This document shows, one piece after another, positions 14,450 through 21,840 of a DNA stretch of 26,536 nt. The translations under genes and the position numbers were made by a program. The number at the start of each line of letters is the position of its first letter. The stretch's first letter is position 1. The notes below the pieces were generated by a model. It was not told the DNA's origin and searched no databases. It saw only the letters and a program-made list of their open reading frames with translations. Origin of the DNA: F1-60-MAGs149 sp037133215 (lineage in GTDB: Bacteria; Actinomycetota; Thermoleophilia; Gaiellales; F1-60-MAGs149); assembly GCA_037133215.1 (NCBI GenBank), contig JBAXOM010000016.1:1-26536 (forward strand). Direction: 5' to 3'.

Positions 14450-14929
14450 GTGTCTGCAGACTCGACTCTTCTGATCGCGGCCCTGGCTGCGCTCGACCCA
14501 ATGCTGCTCGAGCAGGAGTTCACCCTGCTCGGCTACGGGCGCGGCTCCGCGCCACCGTCACCTGAAGCACTCCTCGCAGAGGGGTTTAGTGCCCGCATTG
14601 ACGACCCGCTTGAGACCACGTTTGTGCTGCGCAGCACGCTCGCAGATACGCTGCCGGCCGCAGACACACGGCAAGATCGGCTGCGCGTAATCCTGCTCGT
14701 CGCTCCACTGCCCCCCGAACTCACCGGTTTTGCCTCGACCATCAGCGGCGCACTCGCCGAGCGTGGCGTACCCATTGTGCTGGTCGGAACAGCCTCGCGC
14801 GACCACCTGATTGTGCCCGATAGCGCCTGGCCCGAGGCCCTTGCGGTGCTGCGTGGATTGCGCGACGCCTCCCGCCGAATTCTCGAGGCGACCGCTGATG
14901 ATCAGTCGCTCGACGACGATCCCATCTAG
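14450..14929 (+). CDS. ACT-domain (CASTOR-like) protein
   Basis: From GTG 14450 this protein has 159 residues. The N-terminal part has LAALDPMLLEQEFTLLGYG and a region of short strands. The C-terminal half carries the ACT-like pattern ELTGFASTISGALAERGVP, IVLVGTASRDHLIVPDSAW and EALAVLRGL. Small proteins of this type with a GFa..i...LA..gI...v...DH..v core are related to CASTOR/ACT_7 amino-acid-binding domains. They often act as amino-acid sensors or regulatory subunits, but no ligand can be named. It is cytoplasmic, with no membrane segment. An upstream ORF start would overlap the flavoprotein and encode Arg-rich sequence, so GTG 14450 is preferred. Its TAG stop forms part of the -10-like hexamer of the next gene. 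Confidence 0.7.
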   Translation: MSADSTLLIAALAALDPMLLEQEFTLLGYGRGSAPPSPEALLAEGFSARIDDPLETTFVLRSTLADTLPAADTRQDRLRVILLVAPLPPELTGFASTISGALAERGVPIVLVGTASRDHLIVPDSAWPEALAVLRGLRDASRRILEATADDQSLDDDPI

Positions 14930-14932
14930 CAT
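14927..14932 (+). promoter_or_regulatory. Putative -10 element overlapping the ACT gene stop codon
   Basis: TAGCAT begins with the TAG stop of the ACT-domain gene and lies seven bases before GTG 14940. It supports that GTG over an upstream ATG at 14898. Confidence 0.4.
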
Positions 14933-14939
14933 TGGTGCT

Positions 14940-16436
14940 GTGGAGCGACTCGTTCGGATTCTGGCTGCTCTGCTGATGCTCGCACTGGTGGCGGGTGCCG
15001 CGGTGATGTTTGTCCGCGCACAGGTCGTCAAGAGTGCACCATCGCCAATCGTCGCGCCAAAAATCGCGAGCCCCACCTTCTCGCCAAACGCCGATAAGCC
15101 CAAGCGTCGTCAGGCCACCCTGACCGTCGGCTTACGCAAGCCCGATACGGCAACCGTGCTGATCTTCGACCTCAATGACCACACCGTCGCCACGGCAACA
15201 ACGGTACAGAAGGGCAAGAGCGTACGGGCGTCGTGGGGCGGCAAGCTCGCCAACGGCACGCTCGCTTCCGACGGGCCGTACCGTTTTGCGATCTCACTGA
15301 AGCGGCAGGAACGATTGATTCGGATACCGGATCCGATCATCCTCGACGCCACACCTCCCGTCGTGGCATCAACAGCTAAGCCAGGACAACGCATCTCTCC
15401 CGGGCTTGACGGCACTGCGGGCACCTACGCGTTCACGCTGAATGCCAACGAGCCTGTCCGCTTCCGCCTTGACGTGCGACAGATCCAACCGAGTGGTGCA
15501 GCCCGACTACTACGCCGCGAGACGGCCCTCAAGTGGACGCAACAGAAAGAAATGCATTGGTCGGCCGACGCCGGCAACCTCCCACTCGACAAGGTTGGTA
15601 CGTTCGTCCCGCCGGGCTCGTACATCGTCGGCTGGCACGCCGAAGACCGCGGTGGCAATCTCGTCAACGCGCCAGAGGTGGTCAAGCCGAACGAGCTCGC
15701 GCCCGCACAGGTCGTTGGTGTCGAAACGGTCGCGTTGACCCCAACGCTGCAACCGGTCACGCTGCTGGCAGACGTGGCACTCGTGCGTCACCATCCCGGC
15801 GCGAGCTTTCCGGGCGAAGTGATCGCGCGGGCCAAGGGCGCTCCTGGCGCAGTCGCATTGCCCGCTACGACTCCCGGTTTTTACGCGGTACAAATCGCTG
15901 GTGGGGGCTGGGAGGCGTGGGCGCCTGAGGCGAAAGCTGGGCATGCCGGCGTGCTTGTGATGGAGCCGTTGTACTCGTGGCAGGCCACAAACCCAACCGA
16001 CGCCGACCTCTCTGGCTTTCCGGATGTGCCACCTGCTCCACTTCCGCTCGATCGCACATTTGCCTCTGGGATTGAGACCGAGATTGCCACCATCAGTCGC
16101 ACGGTTGCGGCGACGCAGAGCAGCGGGATTCACAAGGTGGGAGCCATTACCGACCAGGCGATCGAGGCCCGAGGCTTGCCCCGCAGTGCGCGCGTCCTCG
16201 TGATCACTGACGCTCCGGTCTGGACAGCGGGCCTCCTGGCTCGCCTGCAGGGGTTTGTTGCCCGTGGTGGACAGGTCGTGATCCTCGATACCGTCAGCCT
16301 GTCGCGGAAGGCGACGCTCTCTGGAAACGCACTCACAATCGACGGCGCACAACGTGCCGATACCTCTGTGCTTCAGCCGCTGACGTCACTGAGCGACATC
16401 CCACACGGCCGTACCACGCCGACCTCCTTGCGCTGA
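14940..16436 (+). CDS. Membrane-anchored extracellular protein with FlgD-like Ig domain and a DMFase-beta/ThuA-like C-terminal region
   Basis: From GTG 14940 this is a 498-residue protein. The N-terminal helix (LVRILAALLMLALVAGAAVMF, residues 4-24) acts as signal anchor. The mature part begins with FSPNADKPKR and a strand pattern (ATVLIFDLND, VRASWGGKLANGTLASDGPYRF) typical of FlgD Ig-like domains, which usually show FSPNGDG and WDG..dG. A second Ig-like unit follows (PVRFRLDVRQI, GSYIVGWHAEDRGGN). The C-terminal half has VLVMEPLYSWQATNPTDAD, resembling the TWQAYN region of N,N-dimethylformamidase beta-like proteins. It ends with ARVLVITDAPVWT and a GFVARGGQVVILD helix-strand, as in ThuA/glutamine-amidotransferase-like folds. 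Catalytic residues are not evident. An upstream ATG at 14898 would add 14 polar residues before the anchor. Probably a surface protein; function unknown. Confidence 0.65.
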   Translation: MERLVRILAALLMLALVAGAAVMFVRAQVVKSAPSPIVAPKIASPTFSPNADKPKRRQATLTVGLRKPDTATVLIFDLNDHTVATATTVQKGKSVRASWGGKLANGTLASDGPYRFAISLKRQERLIRIPDPIILDATPPVVASTAKPGQRISPGLDGTAGTYAFTLNANEPVRFRLDVRQIQPSGAARLLRRETALKWTQQKEMHWSADAGNLPLDKVGTFVPPGSYIVGWHAEDRGGNLVNAPEVVKPNELAPAQVVGVETVALTPTLQPVTLLADVALVRHHPGASFPGEVIARAKGAPGAVALPATTPGFYAVQIAGGGWEAWAPEAKAGHAGVLVMEPLYSWQATNPTDADLSGFPDVPPAPLPLDRTFASGIETEIATISRTVAATQSSGIHKVGAITDQAIEARGLPRSARVLVITDAPVWTAGLLARLQGFVARGGQVVILDTVSLSRKATLSGNALTIDGAQRADTSVLQPLTSLSDIPHGRTTPTSLR

Positions 16437-16463
16437 TAGACGCACGCGACGCGCTGTGCCCCG

Positions 16464-16469
16464 TACCAT
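16464..16469 (+). promoter_or_regulatory. Putative -10 element of the epimerase-glycosyltransferase operon
   Basis: TACCAT is followed by six bases and the epimerase ATG at 16476; no Shine-Dalgarno sequence lies between. A leaderless transcript would cover 16476-19428. Confidence 0.5.
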
Positions 16470-16475
16470 GCGGGT

Positions 16476-17588
16476 ATGCGCGTTCTGGTTACAGGCGGTG
16501 CCGGTTTTATCGGCTCGCACCTTGCCGACCGCCTGCTGGCTGCAGGCCACCACGTGCGTGCGTTCGATTCGCTTGATCCACAGGTCCACCCCGGCGGGCC
16601 TCCCGACTATCTTGATTCGAACGTCGAGCTCGTCGTCGGCGACGTCCGTGACGAGGTTGCCCTCGGCAAAGCGATGGATGACGTTGACGCGGTCGTCCAC
16701 CTTGCGGCCGTCGTCGGCGTTGGCCAATCGATGTACGAGATTCGTCGCTACATGGATGTCAACACGGTCGGCTGTGCCGTCATGCTCGAACAGTTGGTCG
16801 AGCGTCGCGAACGCATTCAACGTCTCGTCGTCGCGTCGTCAATGTCGATCTACGGCGAAGGGCAATACCGCAACGCCCGCACAGGTGAGGGTGGTCTTGC
16901 TCCGGGACTCCGCCCCGATTCGCAATTGGCTGCGCGCCGGTGGGAACTCGAGACTTCGGCGGGTGACGCGCTCCTGCCGGAGCGCACGGCGGAGACGAAG
17001 CCGCTGCTCCCGACGAGCGTCTATGCCGTTTCGAAGCGCGACCATGAGGAACTGTGCCTCTCGATCGGCGCGGCCTACAACGTGCCAACGCTCGCGCTGC
17101 GCCTCTTCAATGTCTACGGCCCGCGCCAGGCGCTCAGCAACCCGTACACGGGCGTCGCCGCCATCTTCGCGAGTCGACTCCTCAACGGCCATGCCCCGGT
17201 TGCGTTCGAGGATGGGCTCCAGACGCGCGATTTTGTGCACGTCACCGACGTCGCCCGTGCCTTTCATCTCGCCACAGAATCGACTGCCACAGGTGCGGCA
17301 CTCAACGTCTGCACCGGAGAGGCCTCCAGCATTTTCGACGTTGCTCAGGGCCTCGCACAGGGTCTCAACCTCGCGATCGAACCAGAGTTGGTCGGCCGCT
17401 ATCGCGCGGGAGACATCCGCCACTGCATCGGCGATCCCACGCGCGCATCCGAGCTGCTCGATTTCCGTGCGGAGATTGAGGTCAAGGCTGGCCTCGGCGA
17501 ACTCGCCACCTGGCTTGCCGACCAAGAGGCCGACGATCACGTCGACCAAGCGATGGATGAGTTGCGTCAGCGAGGTCTCGAGAGGTGA
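16476..17588 (+). CDS. NAD-dependent nucleotide-sugar epimerase/dehydratase (extended SDR)
   Basis: This 370-residue extended short-chain dehydrogenase has the NAD loop GGAGFIGS (7-14), GDVRD (55-59), HLAA (75-78) and the catalytic Ser121-123 with Tyr183-x3-Lys187 in YAVSK. The stretches AVVGVGQSMYEIRRYMDVN, RLFNVYGPRQALSNPYTG and RDFVHVTDVARAF strongly recall the family that includes dTDP-L-rhamnose 4-epimerase and UDP-glucose 4-epimerase-like proteins. The insert at about residues 130-178 is longer than in GalE. In homologues I recall, this insert carries a CxxC-like cluster; here no Cys is present. It makes an activated sugar in the cytoplasm, most likely for the glycosyltransferase encoded next (GTGA overlap). 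The exact sugar cannot be decided. Confidence 0.88.
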   Translation: MRVLVTGGAGFIGSHLADRLLAAGHHVRAFDSLDPQVHPGGPPDYLDSNVELVVGDVRDEVALGKAMDDVDAVVHLAAVVGVGQSMYEIRRYMDVNTVGCAVMLEQLVERRERIQRLVVASSMSIYGEGQYRNARTGEGGLAPGLRPDSQLAARRWELETSAGDALLPERTAETKPLLPTSVYAVSKRDHEELCLSIGAAYNVPTLALRLFNVYGPRQALSNPYTGVAAIFASRLLNGHAPVAFEDGLQTRDFVHVTDVARAFHLATESTATGAALNVCTGEASSIFDVAQGLAQGLNLAIEPELVGRYRAGDIRHCIGDPTRASELLDFRAEIEVKAGLGELATWLADQEADDHVDQAMDELRQRGLER

Positions 17589-18553
17589 GCGCACGGCTCG
17601 CCGTCGCCATCGTCGCTCACAGCAATCGTGCCCTCCTGCTCGAGGCGCTCGCTGCGCTGACAGGACCTGGGGCGCCCAACGAGCCCTACGCGATTCTCGT
17701 GCTTGACAACGCCTCAGAGGACGGCACCTGTGCCGCCGTTCGCGAGGCATACCCTGCCGTCGAATTGATCGAGCAACCCTTTCGTACCGGCTTTGGCGCC
17801 AACCATAATCGGCTGCTCGCGCACAGCACCGCCGACTATCACTTCGTCCTCAACGACGACGCGACGGTCGAGCCCGGGGCAATCGACACGCTCGTCGCGT
17901 ATCTCGACGCGCACCCCGAGGTGGCAATCGCCGCTCCGGCCGTGATCTACCCCGATGGACGCCATCAGGCGACGTCGTTCCGCTTCCCTGACCCAGCGAC
18001 CTGTCTGCGGAGTCTGGTTACCCTCGGCCAGGCCGGGGTGGAGCAGCGCGTCACGGGCACTGCAAGCGCCGTCGACTGGGCGAGCGGCTGCGCCCTTCTC
18101 GTGCGCCGCTCCGCGATCGAGATCACCGGTCCGTTCGACGAGGGGTTCTACATGTTCTCGGAGGAGACCGATCTCCAGCAGCGCCTGCACCAGCGTGGCT
18201 TCGAGACCCATGTTGTGCCCCAGGCAGTCGTCCGCCACCACGTACGTGCCTCGACCAGCGCCGATCCCTCGCGCCGGATCGTCGAGTTCTGGCGCGGTCG
18301 CCGGCGCTACTGGGCGAAGTATCACCCCGGCTTCTCCGGCACCACCGCCCGCGTCGCCTTGGCGGGCCAGTACGCGGCTCTGAGTGGTCTCTCGAGGCTG
18401 CCCACCCTGCCGGGGCCTCTTCGGCGCCTCAAGCCAAATCTTCCGCGCACCGAACTCGATCTCCACCTCCGTAATGCACTCGAGGGGGCAACGGGACCGG
18501 GGCTGCGCGAGAGTGCGGCCGAGTGGAATGCCGCGCACGGAGTCGCACCATGA
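17585..18553 (+). CDS. Family 2 glycosyltransferase, rhamnosyltransferase-like
   Basis: This 322-residue GT-A enzyme has the opening VAIVAHSNRA strand, VLDNASEDGT (39-48) for nucleotide binding, the metal-binding VLNDDATVEPG (88-98), DWASGCALLVRRSA and the acceptor motif FDEGFYMFSEETDLQQRLHQ with the catalytic-base Asp/Glu pair. This combination is typical of WbbL-like rhamnosyltransferases of cell-wall glycans. The C-terminal 90 residues are basic (RGRRRYWAKYHPGF) and could contact the membrane surface; there is no transmembrane helix. GTG 17585 overlaps the epimerase stop, and its own stop overlaps the next ATG (ATGA). All three products are thus coupled and probably serve one surface glycan. 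Confidence 0.92.
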   Translation: MSARLAVAIVAHSNRALLLEALAALTGPGAPNEPYAILVLDNASEDGTCAAVREAYPAVELIEQPFRTGFGANHNRLLAHSTADYHFVLNDDATVEPGAIDTLVAYLDAHPEVAIAAPAVIYPDGRHQATSFRFPDPATCLRSLVTLGQAGVEQRVTGTASAVDWASGCALLVRRSAIEITGPFDEGFYMFSEETDLQQRLHQRGFETHVVPQAVVRHHVRASTSADPSRRIVEFWRGRRRYWAKYHPGFSGTTARVALAGQYAALSGLSRLPTLPGPLRRLKPNLPRTELDLHLRNALEGATGPGLRESAAEWNAAHGVAP

Positions 18554-19428
18554 ATGAGGTCGTCCGCCTCGCGATCGGTGGCCCCGTTGCGATTGGTGCT
18601 CGAGCGTCGGCAACGCTGACCGACCTGCTGGCCACCAGTGGCATCACTGTCGCGCACACGGGCAGCGTGGTGCTCGACTGGCCGTCGCAAACGCTGCCCT
18701 TCTCCGCCTCGGCCTGGGAGGCTCTCGACACGCTCGAGGCCGATCCAATCGCCTTCGCCTTCCACCATCTGACCGCACGCAGCACCACGGGTGTTTGGCA
18801 GAACCCCGTCGATGCCGCCCGAGCTCTGGTTGGCGACTGGGTCGCCGCCGAGCGCCTCCGCGTCACCCCACCTTGGCCGGGTGGGGCCACCTGCGCGATC
18901 GCTCTGGTGCACGAGGCTCAGGCGATTGCACCACCTCGGACCGGTGTCCTACGCAAGCTGCGCCGCTCGACGCCTTCTAATCCCTTTGCTGCCTACACCG
19001 AGCTCGCAGCGATCGAAAAGCAGTACCGCGCTACGGCCGCATTGCGTTCGATCGATTTGCTCGAGCCTGAGCAGCAGGCACGCATCCGCATGCTCGGCTT
19101 CTCGCTTGGGGCCGGCGTGGGTATCCAGATCGCCGGCCGCCCGGGCTTTCGCCGCGGTACGGCATTTCCAAGCCGTGGCTTCGACACCGCCGGCGACCGT
19201 CCGACAGACACGATTGAGTTTCCGCTACTCGACGACGCCGTCTCTGATGGTTTGGCAGCGCTGCTCTCCGTCGGTGGCGCTGCAGCTCTGAGCGTGCCGA
19301 TGGAGCGCTTTAGTGGCGAGCACGGTGCCACCGAACTCCTGCTCTACGACGAGCTCCTCAGTCGGCTCGAGTCGGTCGGCGCCTGGCTCACTACGCCTGA
19401 GGCGATCGCCGAACGGCTCTACGCCTAG
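18550..19428 (+). CDS. Degenerate polysaccharide-deacetylase-like protein
   Basis: This 292-residue protein has no confident family match. Its plan resembles glycan-cluster polysaccharide deacetylases. An N-terminal region of about 110 residues comes first, then a strand CAIALVHEAQA (115-125) where active enzymes read a HDxD-type motif, then a region with helices (AIEKQYRATAAL). PGFRRGTAFPSRGFD (198-212) and TIEFPLLDD (221-229) resemble the FR.G...PFRPFD and iElPL blocks of that fold. The metal-binding Asp residues are missing, and the final His motif region reads LSVPMERFSGEHG. It is therefore probably inactive, or belongs to another family with the same barrel. It is coupled to the glycosyltransferase by ATGA and has no signal peptide, which is unusual for an exported deacetylase. 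The assignment is an inference from motif order alone. Confidence 0.5.
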   Translation: MNEVVRLAIGGPVAIGARASATLTDLLATSGITVAHTGSVVLDWPSQTLPFSASAWEALDTLEADPIAFAFHHLTARSTTGVWQNPVDAARALVGDWVAAERLRVTPPWPGGATCAIALVHEAQAIAPPRTGVLRKLRRSTPSNPFAAYTELAAIEKQYRATAALRSIDLLEPEQQARIRMLGFSLGAGVGIQIAGRPGFRRGTAFPSRGFDTAGDRPTDTIEFPLLDDAVSDGLAALLSVGGAAALSVPMERFSGEHGATELLLYDELLSRLESVGAWLTTPEAIAERLYA

Positions 19429-19718
19429 GCCTGTTCGAGTGGGGCCATCGTCAGACCATGCGCGGCGAGTTGCTCATGGTAGAGCTCGGCGAGTTCCTGG
19501 TGGCCCGTCCAGACGATCGCCTGGCCCGATTTATGGATGCGGTTGGCAAACCCCATGCCTTGGCGATAGTCGACGCCAGGCAGGACCGCGGCGAGCGAGC
19601 GAGCGACGCCCTCGAAGGTGTTGTGGTCGTCGTTTAAGACGATCACGCGCCACGGTGGACCGAGGCCCGTGCCGTCGCCTGTCTTGCGTCGCTCGATAAC
19701 GTCGGGCGTCGTGGTCAC
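19425..19718 (-). CDS. clpS: ClpS-family N-degron adaptor
   Basis: This 97-residue protein matches ClpS. PWRVIVLNDDHNTFEGVA (23-40) holds the conserved NDD (29-31) that binds the alpha-amino group of N-degron substrates; His62 in NRIHKSG is the second pocket residue. VWTGHQELAELYHEQLAAHGL is the closing helix. ClpS hands proteins with destabilising N-termini to ClpAP or ClpCP proteases in the cytoplasm. No clp ATPase gene is nearby. GTG 19718 overlaps the stop of the ANTAR regulator (GTGA), so clpS is the last gene of a signalling operon. Its TAG stop shares the palindrome CTAG with the stop of the convergent plus-strand gene. Confidence 0.92.
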   Translation of the reverse strand: MTTTPDVIERRKTGDGTGLGPPWRVIVLNDDHNTFEGVARSLAAVLPGVDYRQGMGFANRIHKSGQAIVWTGHQELAELYHEQLAAHGLTMAPLEQA

Positions 19719-20293
19719 TCGGCGCCATCCGTCTCGAAGGTGGCGATCAACGCGTCTGCAACAACCCGCATCGTGCGGCCCGTCTTCTGGCTGGCGGCTC
19801 GGATCCGACGGAAGGCCTCGGCCTCATCGATGCCGTCCTTGCTCATCAAAATCCCCTTCGCCCGTTCGACGGCCTTGCGCGACGCCAAGGCCTCAGCCAG
19901 ATCGGCCGCCTCCTCGCGCAGCGCCTCGAGCTCCTCAAAGCGTGCCCGCGCCGTGTTGAGCGCTGGCAAGAGATCAACCTCGCGAAACGGCTTGACCAGA
20001 TAGGCGAAGGCGCCGGCCTCAGAGGCGCGCGTGACGAGGTCCTGCTCCGCGTACGCCGTCAGCATCACGATCGGCACAGGCTTGCGGTCGGTAATCTGCC
20101 GCGCCGCCTCGATCCCGTCCAGGTGCGGCATCCGTACGTCCATCACGATTACATCCGGATCGTGCTCGGCCGCCAGCGCGACGGCCTCTTCTCCGTCACG
20201 GGCCTCGGCGACCACCTCATGACCCGCCTTCTCAAGCAGCGTCCGCACGTCGAGGCGGATGATCGTCTCATCCTCTGCGATCAGAATCCTCAC
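19715..20293 (-). CDS. pdtaR: ANTAR-domain response regulator, PdtaR type
   Basis: This 192-residue protein has a receiver domain (1-120) with AEDE, phosphoacceptor Asp52 in VMDVRMPHLDG, MLTAY and YLVKPF, then a coiled segment rich in Glu/Ala. It ends in an ANTAR domain (about 131-184: AEALASRKAVERAKGILM, AFRRIRAASQKTGRTM). ANTAR proteins bind paired RNA hexaloops and prevent transcription termination; PdtaR of mycobacteria is activated by the cytosolic kinase PdtaS. The gene follows that kinase with an ATGA overlap, a conserved pairing in actinobacteria. The RNA targets, which would be twin hairpins in leaders elsewhere in the genome, are not identifiable in this window. Confidence 0.95.
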   Translation of the reverse strand: MRILIAEDETIIRLDVRTLLEKAGHEVVAEARDGEEAVALAAEHDPDVIVMDVRMPHLDGIEAARQITDRKPVPIVMLTAYAEQDLVTRASEAGAFAYLVKPFREVDLLPALNTARARFEELEALREEAADLAEALASRKAVERAKGILMSKDGIDEAEAFRRIRAASQKTGRTMRVVADALIATFETDGAE

Positions 20294-21792
20294 GCCGTGC
20301 TCCAGACCAGTCGGGCACGAACGCCCGGCGTCGCTTCTTCGAGCAACAAGTCACCCCGCAGCTGGTCGGTCGTCAATGCTCGCGCGATCTTGAGTCCGAG
20401 CGAGCGGTCCGGATCGAAACCCTCGGGCAGGCCTGGCCCGCGATCGGTGACGGTCAACTCGATCTGCTTGGCGTCCTGACGGAGCGCCACGTGCACATCA
20501 CCACCACCGTGCTCGTGCGCGTTCGCGTAGAGCTCAGAGAAAATCAGGGCGACCGCGGTCGCCACATCGCCTGGCACCTCGACGTGGGCAAGTTCTTCGG
20601 CGGCGGCCGGCGTGCCGAGCCCGTGTCCAAGCATCGCCGAAACTCGGCGGAGCAGGTCCGACAGGTCGACATCGCCTTCGCGGCTCGCCGTCAGGAGGTC
20701 ATGGACCTCAGCGATCGACAAAATCCGGTCCACGCTATCCGTCAACGCGCGCTCTGGATCTGCACTGCCCGCCCGCAGCCGCAGCAGTGAGGCAACGGTC
20801 TGCAGATTGTTTTTGACGCGATGATGAATCTCCTGCGCCACGATGCCGCGCATCACACCACGACTCGACTCGACTGCCGCTGCCGCCTGGTTGGCAACGG
20901 AGCGCAGGAGCATCTGTTCTTCGGGTGTGAAGGAGCGCCCGGCGGGCGTTGTCGTGACAAGGGCGCCAAGCCGCCGTGACTTCCAGACGAGTGGCACGGC
21001 AAATACGCCCTGCTCGTCGACAGGCGCCCTCAGACCCAGCGCCGCCAGTTCCTGATCGTCAGGCCCATCGCCGCTAGAACGCCGAGCAACACTCGAACCC
21101 TCCGGACCATCGAGCACGAGCGCACAGACCTCGGCGTGGGCCGCACGCCCAGCCGCCTCGGCGATATGCGCCAAGGCCTCCTCGAGATAGAGCGACTCGG
21201 TGACCGCCTGCGAGATGCTGCCCAATGCCTCGAGCTCAGCCACGCGGCGCTGCGAGCGTTCGTACAGCCGAGCGTTCTCGATGGCCTGCGCGACTTGGCG
21301 AGCGATCGTCTGCAGAAGGTCGATCTCGTCGTCGTGATACTGGCGTGGCTCAACGGTACGCACATTCATCGCTCCAGCCAGACGCTCGCGGCGATCGAGG
21401 ATCGGGACGGCGAGAAGGCTCTGGAAGCGACGCTCTGGAAGGTTTGGAAACTCTTTAAAGCGTGGATCCAGATGCGCGTCCGCCGCAATCGCGACGGCCT
21501 CGCGGGTCTCTGCTGCCCACCCCGTCAGGCCCTCGCCAACCCGCATCCGTGGCGGCCCCGCCGTCGCCTCGACGTGTGTGCCGTGGACCGCCTGCAACAC
21601 CAGCTCGTCGGCCGAATCGTCATACGCGTAGACGAAGCAGGCGTCCGTCCCGAAGGCACGGGCAACGGCGACCGCCACCGCGTCGGTGACCTCCGCCAGA
21701 TCGAGCGAGCTCGTGACGGCCTCAACGGTCTCCGAGAGCAGGCTGAGATGCCGTACGGCGCGTGCTGTCGATGCGTTCGTTGGGTCTGTCAT
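20290..21792 (-). CDS. pdtaS: Soluble HisKA_2 sensor histidine kinase, PdtaS-like, with two GAF domains
   Basis: This 500-residue protein lacks membrane helices. GAF domain 1 spans about 20-172 (ends ...IARQVAQAIENARLYERS) and GAF domain 2 about 185-310 (ends VANQAAAAVESS). The HisKA_2 box is QEIHHRVKNNLQTVASLL, with the phosphoacceptor His at 323/324. The ATPase domain has a short N box SELYANAHEHGG, DRGPGLPEGF and SLGLKIARAL. Mycobacterial PdtaS has GAF plus PAS; here both sensor modules look like GAF. The ligand is unknown. The start ATG 21792 has GAGG five bases upstream; an in-frame GTG at 21816 would add eight residues. First gene of the operon with pdtaR and clpS. Confidence 0.92.
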   Translation of the reverse strand: MTDPTNASTARAVRHLSLLSETVEAVTSSLDLAEVTDAVAVAVARAFGTDACFVYAYDDSADELVLQAVHGTHVEATAGPPRMRVGEGLTGWAAETREAVAIAADAHLDPRFKEFPNLPERRFQSLLAVPILDRRERLAGAMNVRTVEPRQYHDDEIDLLQTIARQVAQAIENARLYERSQRRVAELEALGSISQAVTESLYLEEALAHIAEAAGRAAHAEVCALVLDGPEGSSVARRSSGDGPDDQELAALGLRAPVDEQGVFAVPLVWKSRRLGALVTTTPAGRSFTPEEQMLLRSVANQAAAAVESSRGVMRGIVAQEIHHRVKNNLQTVASLLRLRAGSADPERALTDSVDRILSIAEVHDLLTASREGDVDLSDLLRRVSAMLGHGLGTPAAAEELAHVEVPGDVATAVALIFSELYANAHEHGGGDVHVALRQDAKQIELTVTDRGPGLPEGFDPDRSLGLKIARALTTDQLRGDLLLEEATPGVRARLVWSTA

Positions 21793-21840
21793 GGCGCCTC
21801 GTGCCGACGGTAGCACGGGACTCGTAGCTGTCTCGACGCC

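Noticed and set aside
13476..14501. 341-codon minus-strand open frame opposite the geranylgeranyl-reductase-like gene
   Set aside because: The plus-strand frame has two FAD motifs and is coupled to its neighbour; the minus frame shows no motif.
16839..18613. Long minus-strand frames (about 300 codons each) opposite the epimerase and glycosyltransferase
   Set aside because: High-GC shadow frames; the plus-strand proteins have complete catalytic motifs and ATGA/GTGA coupling.
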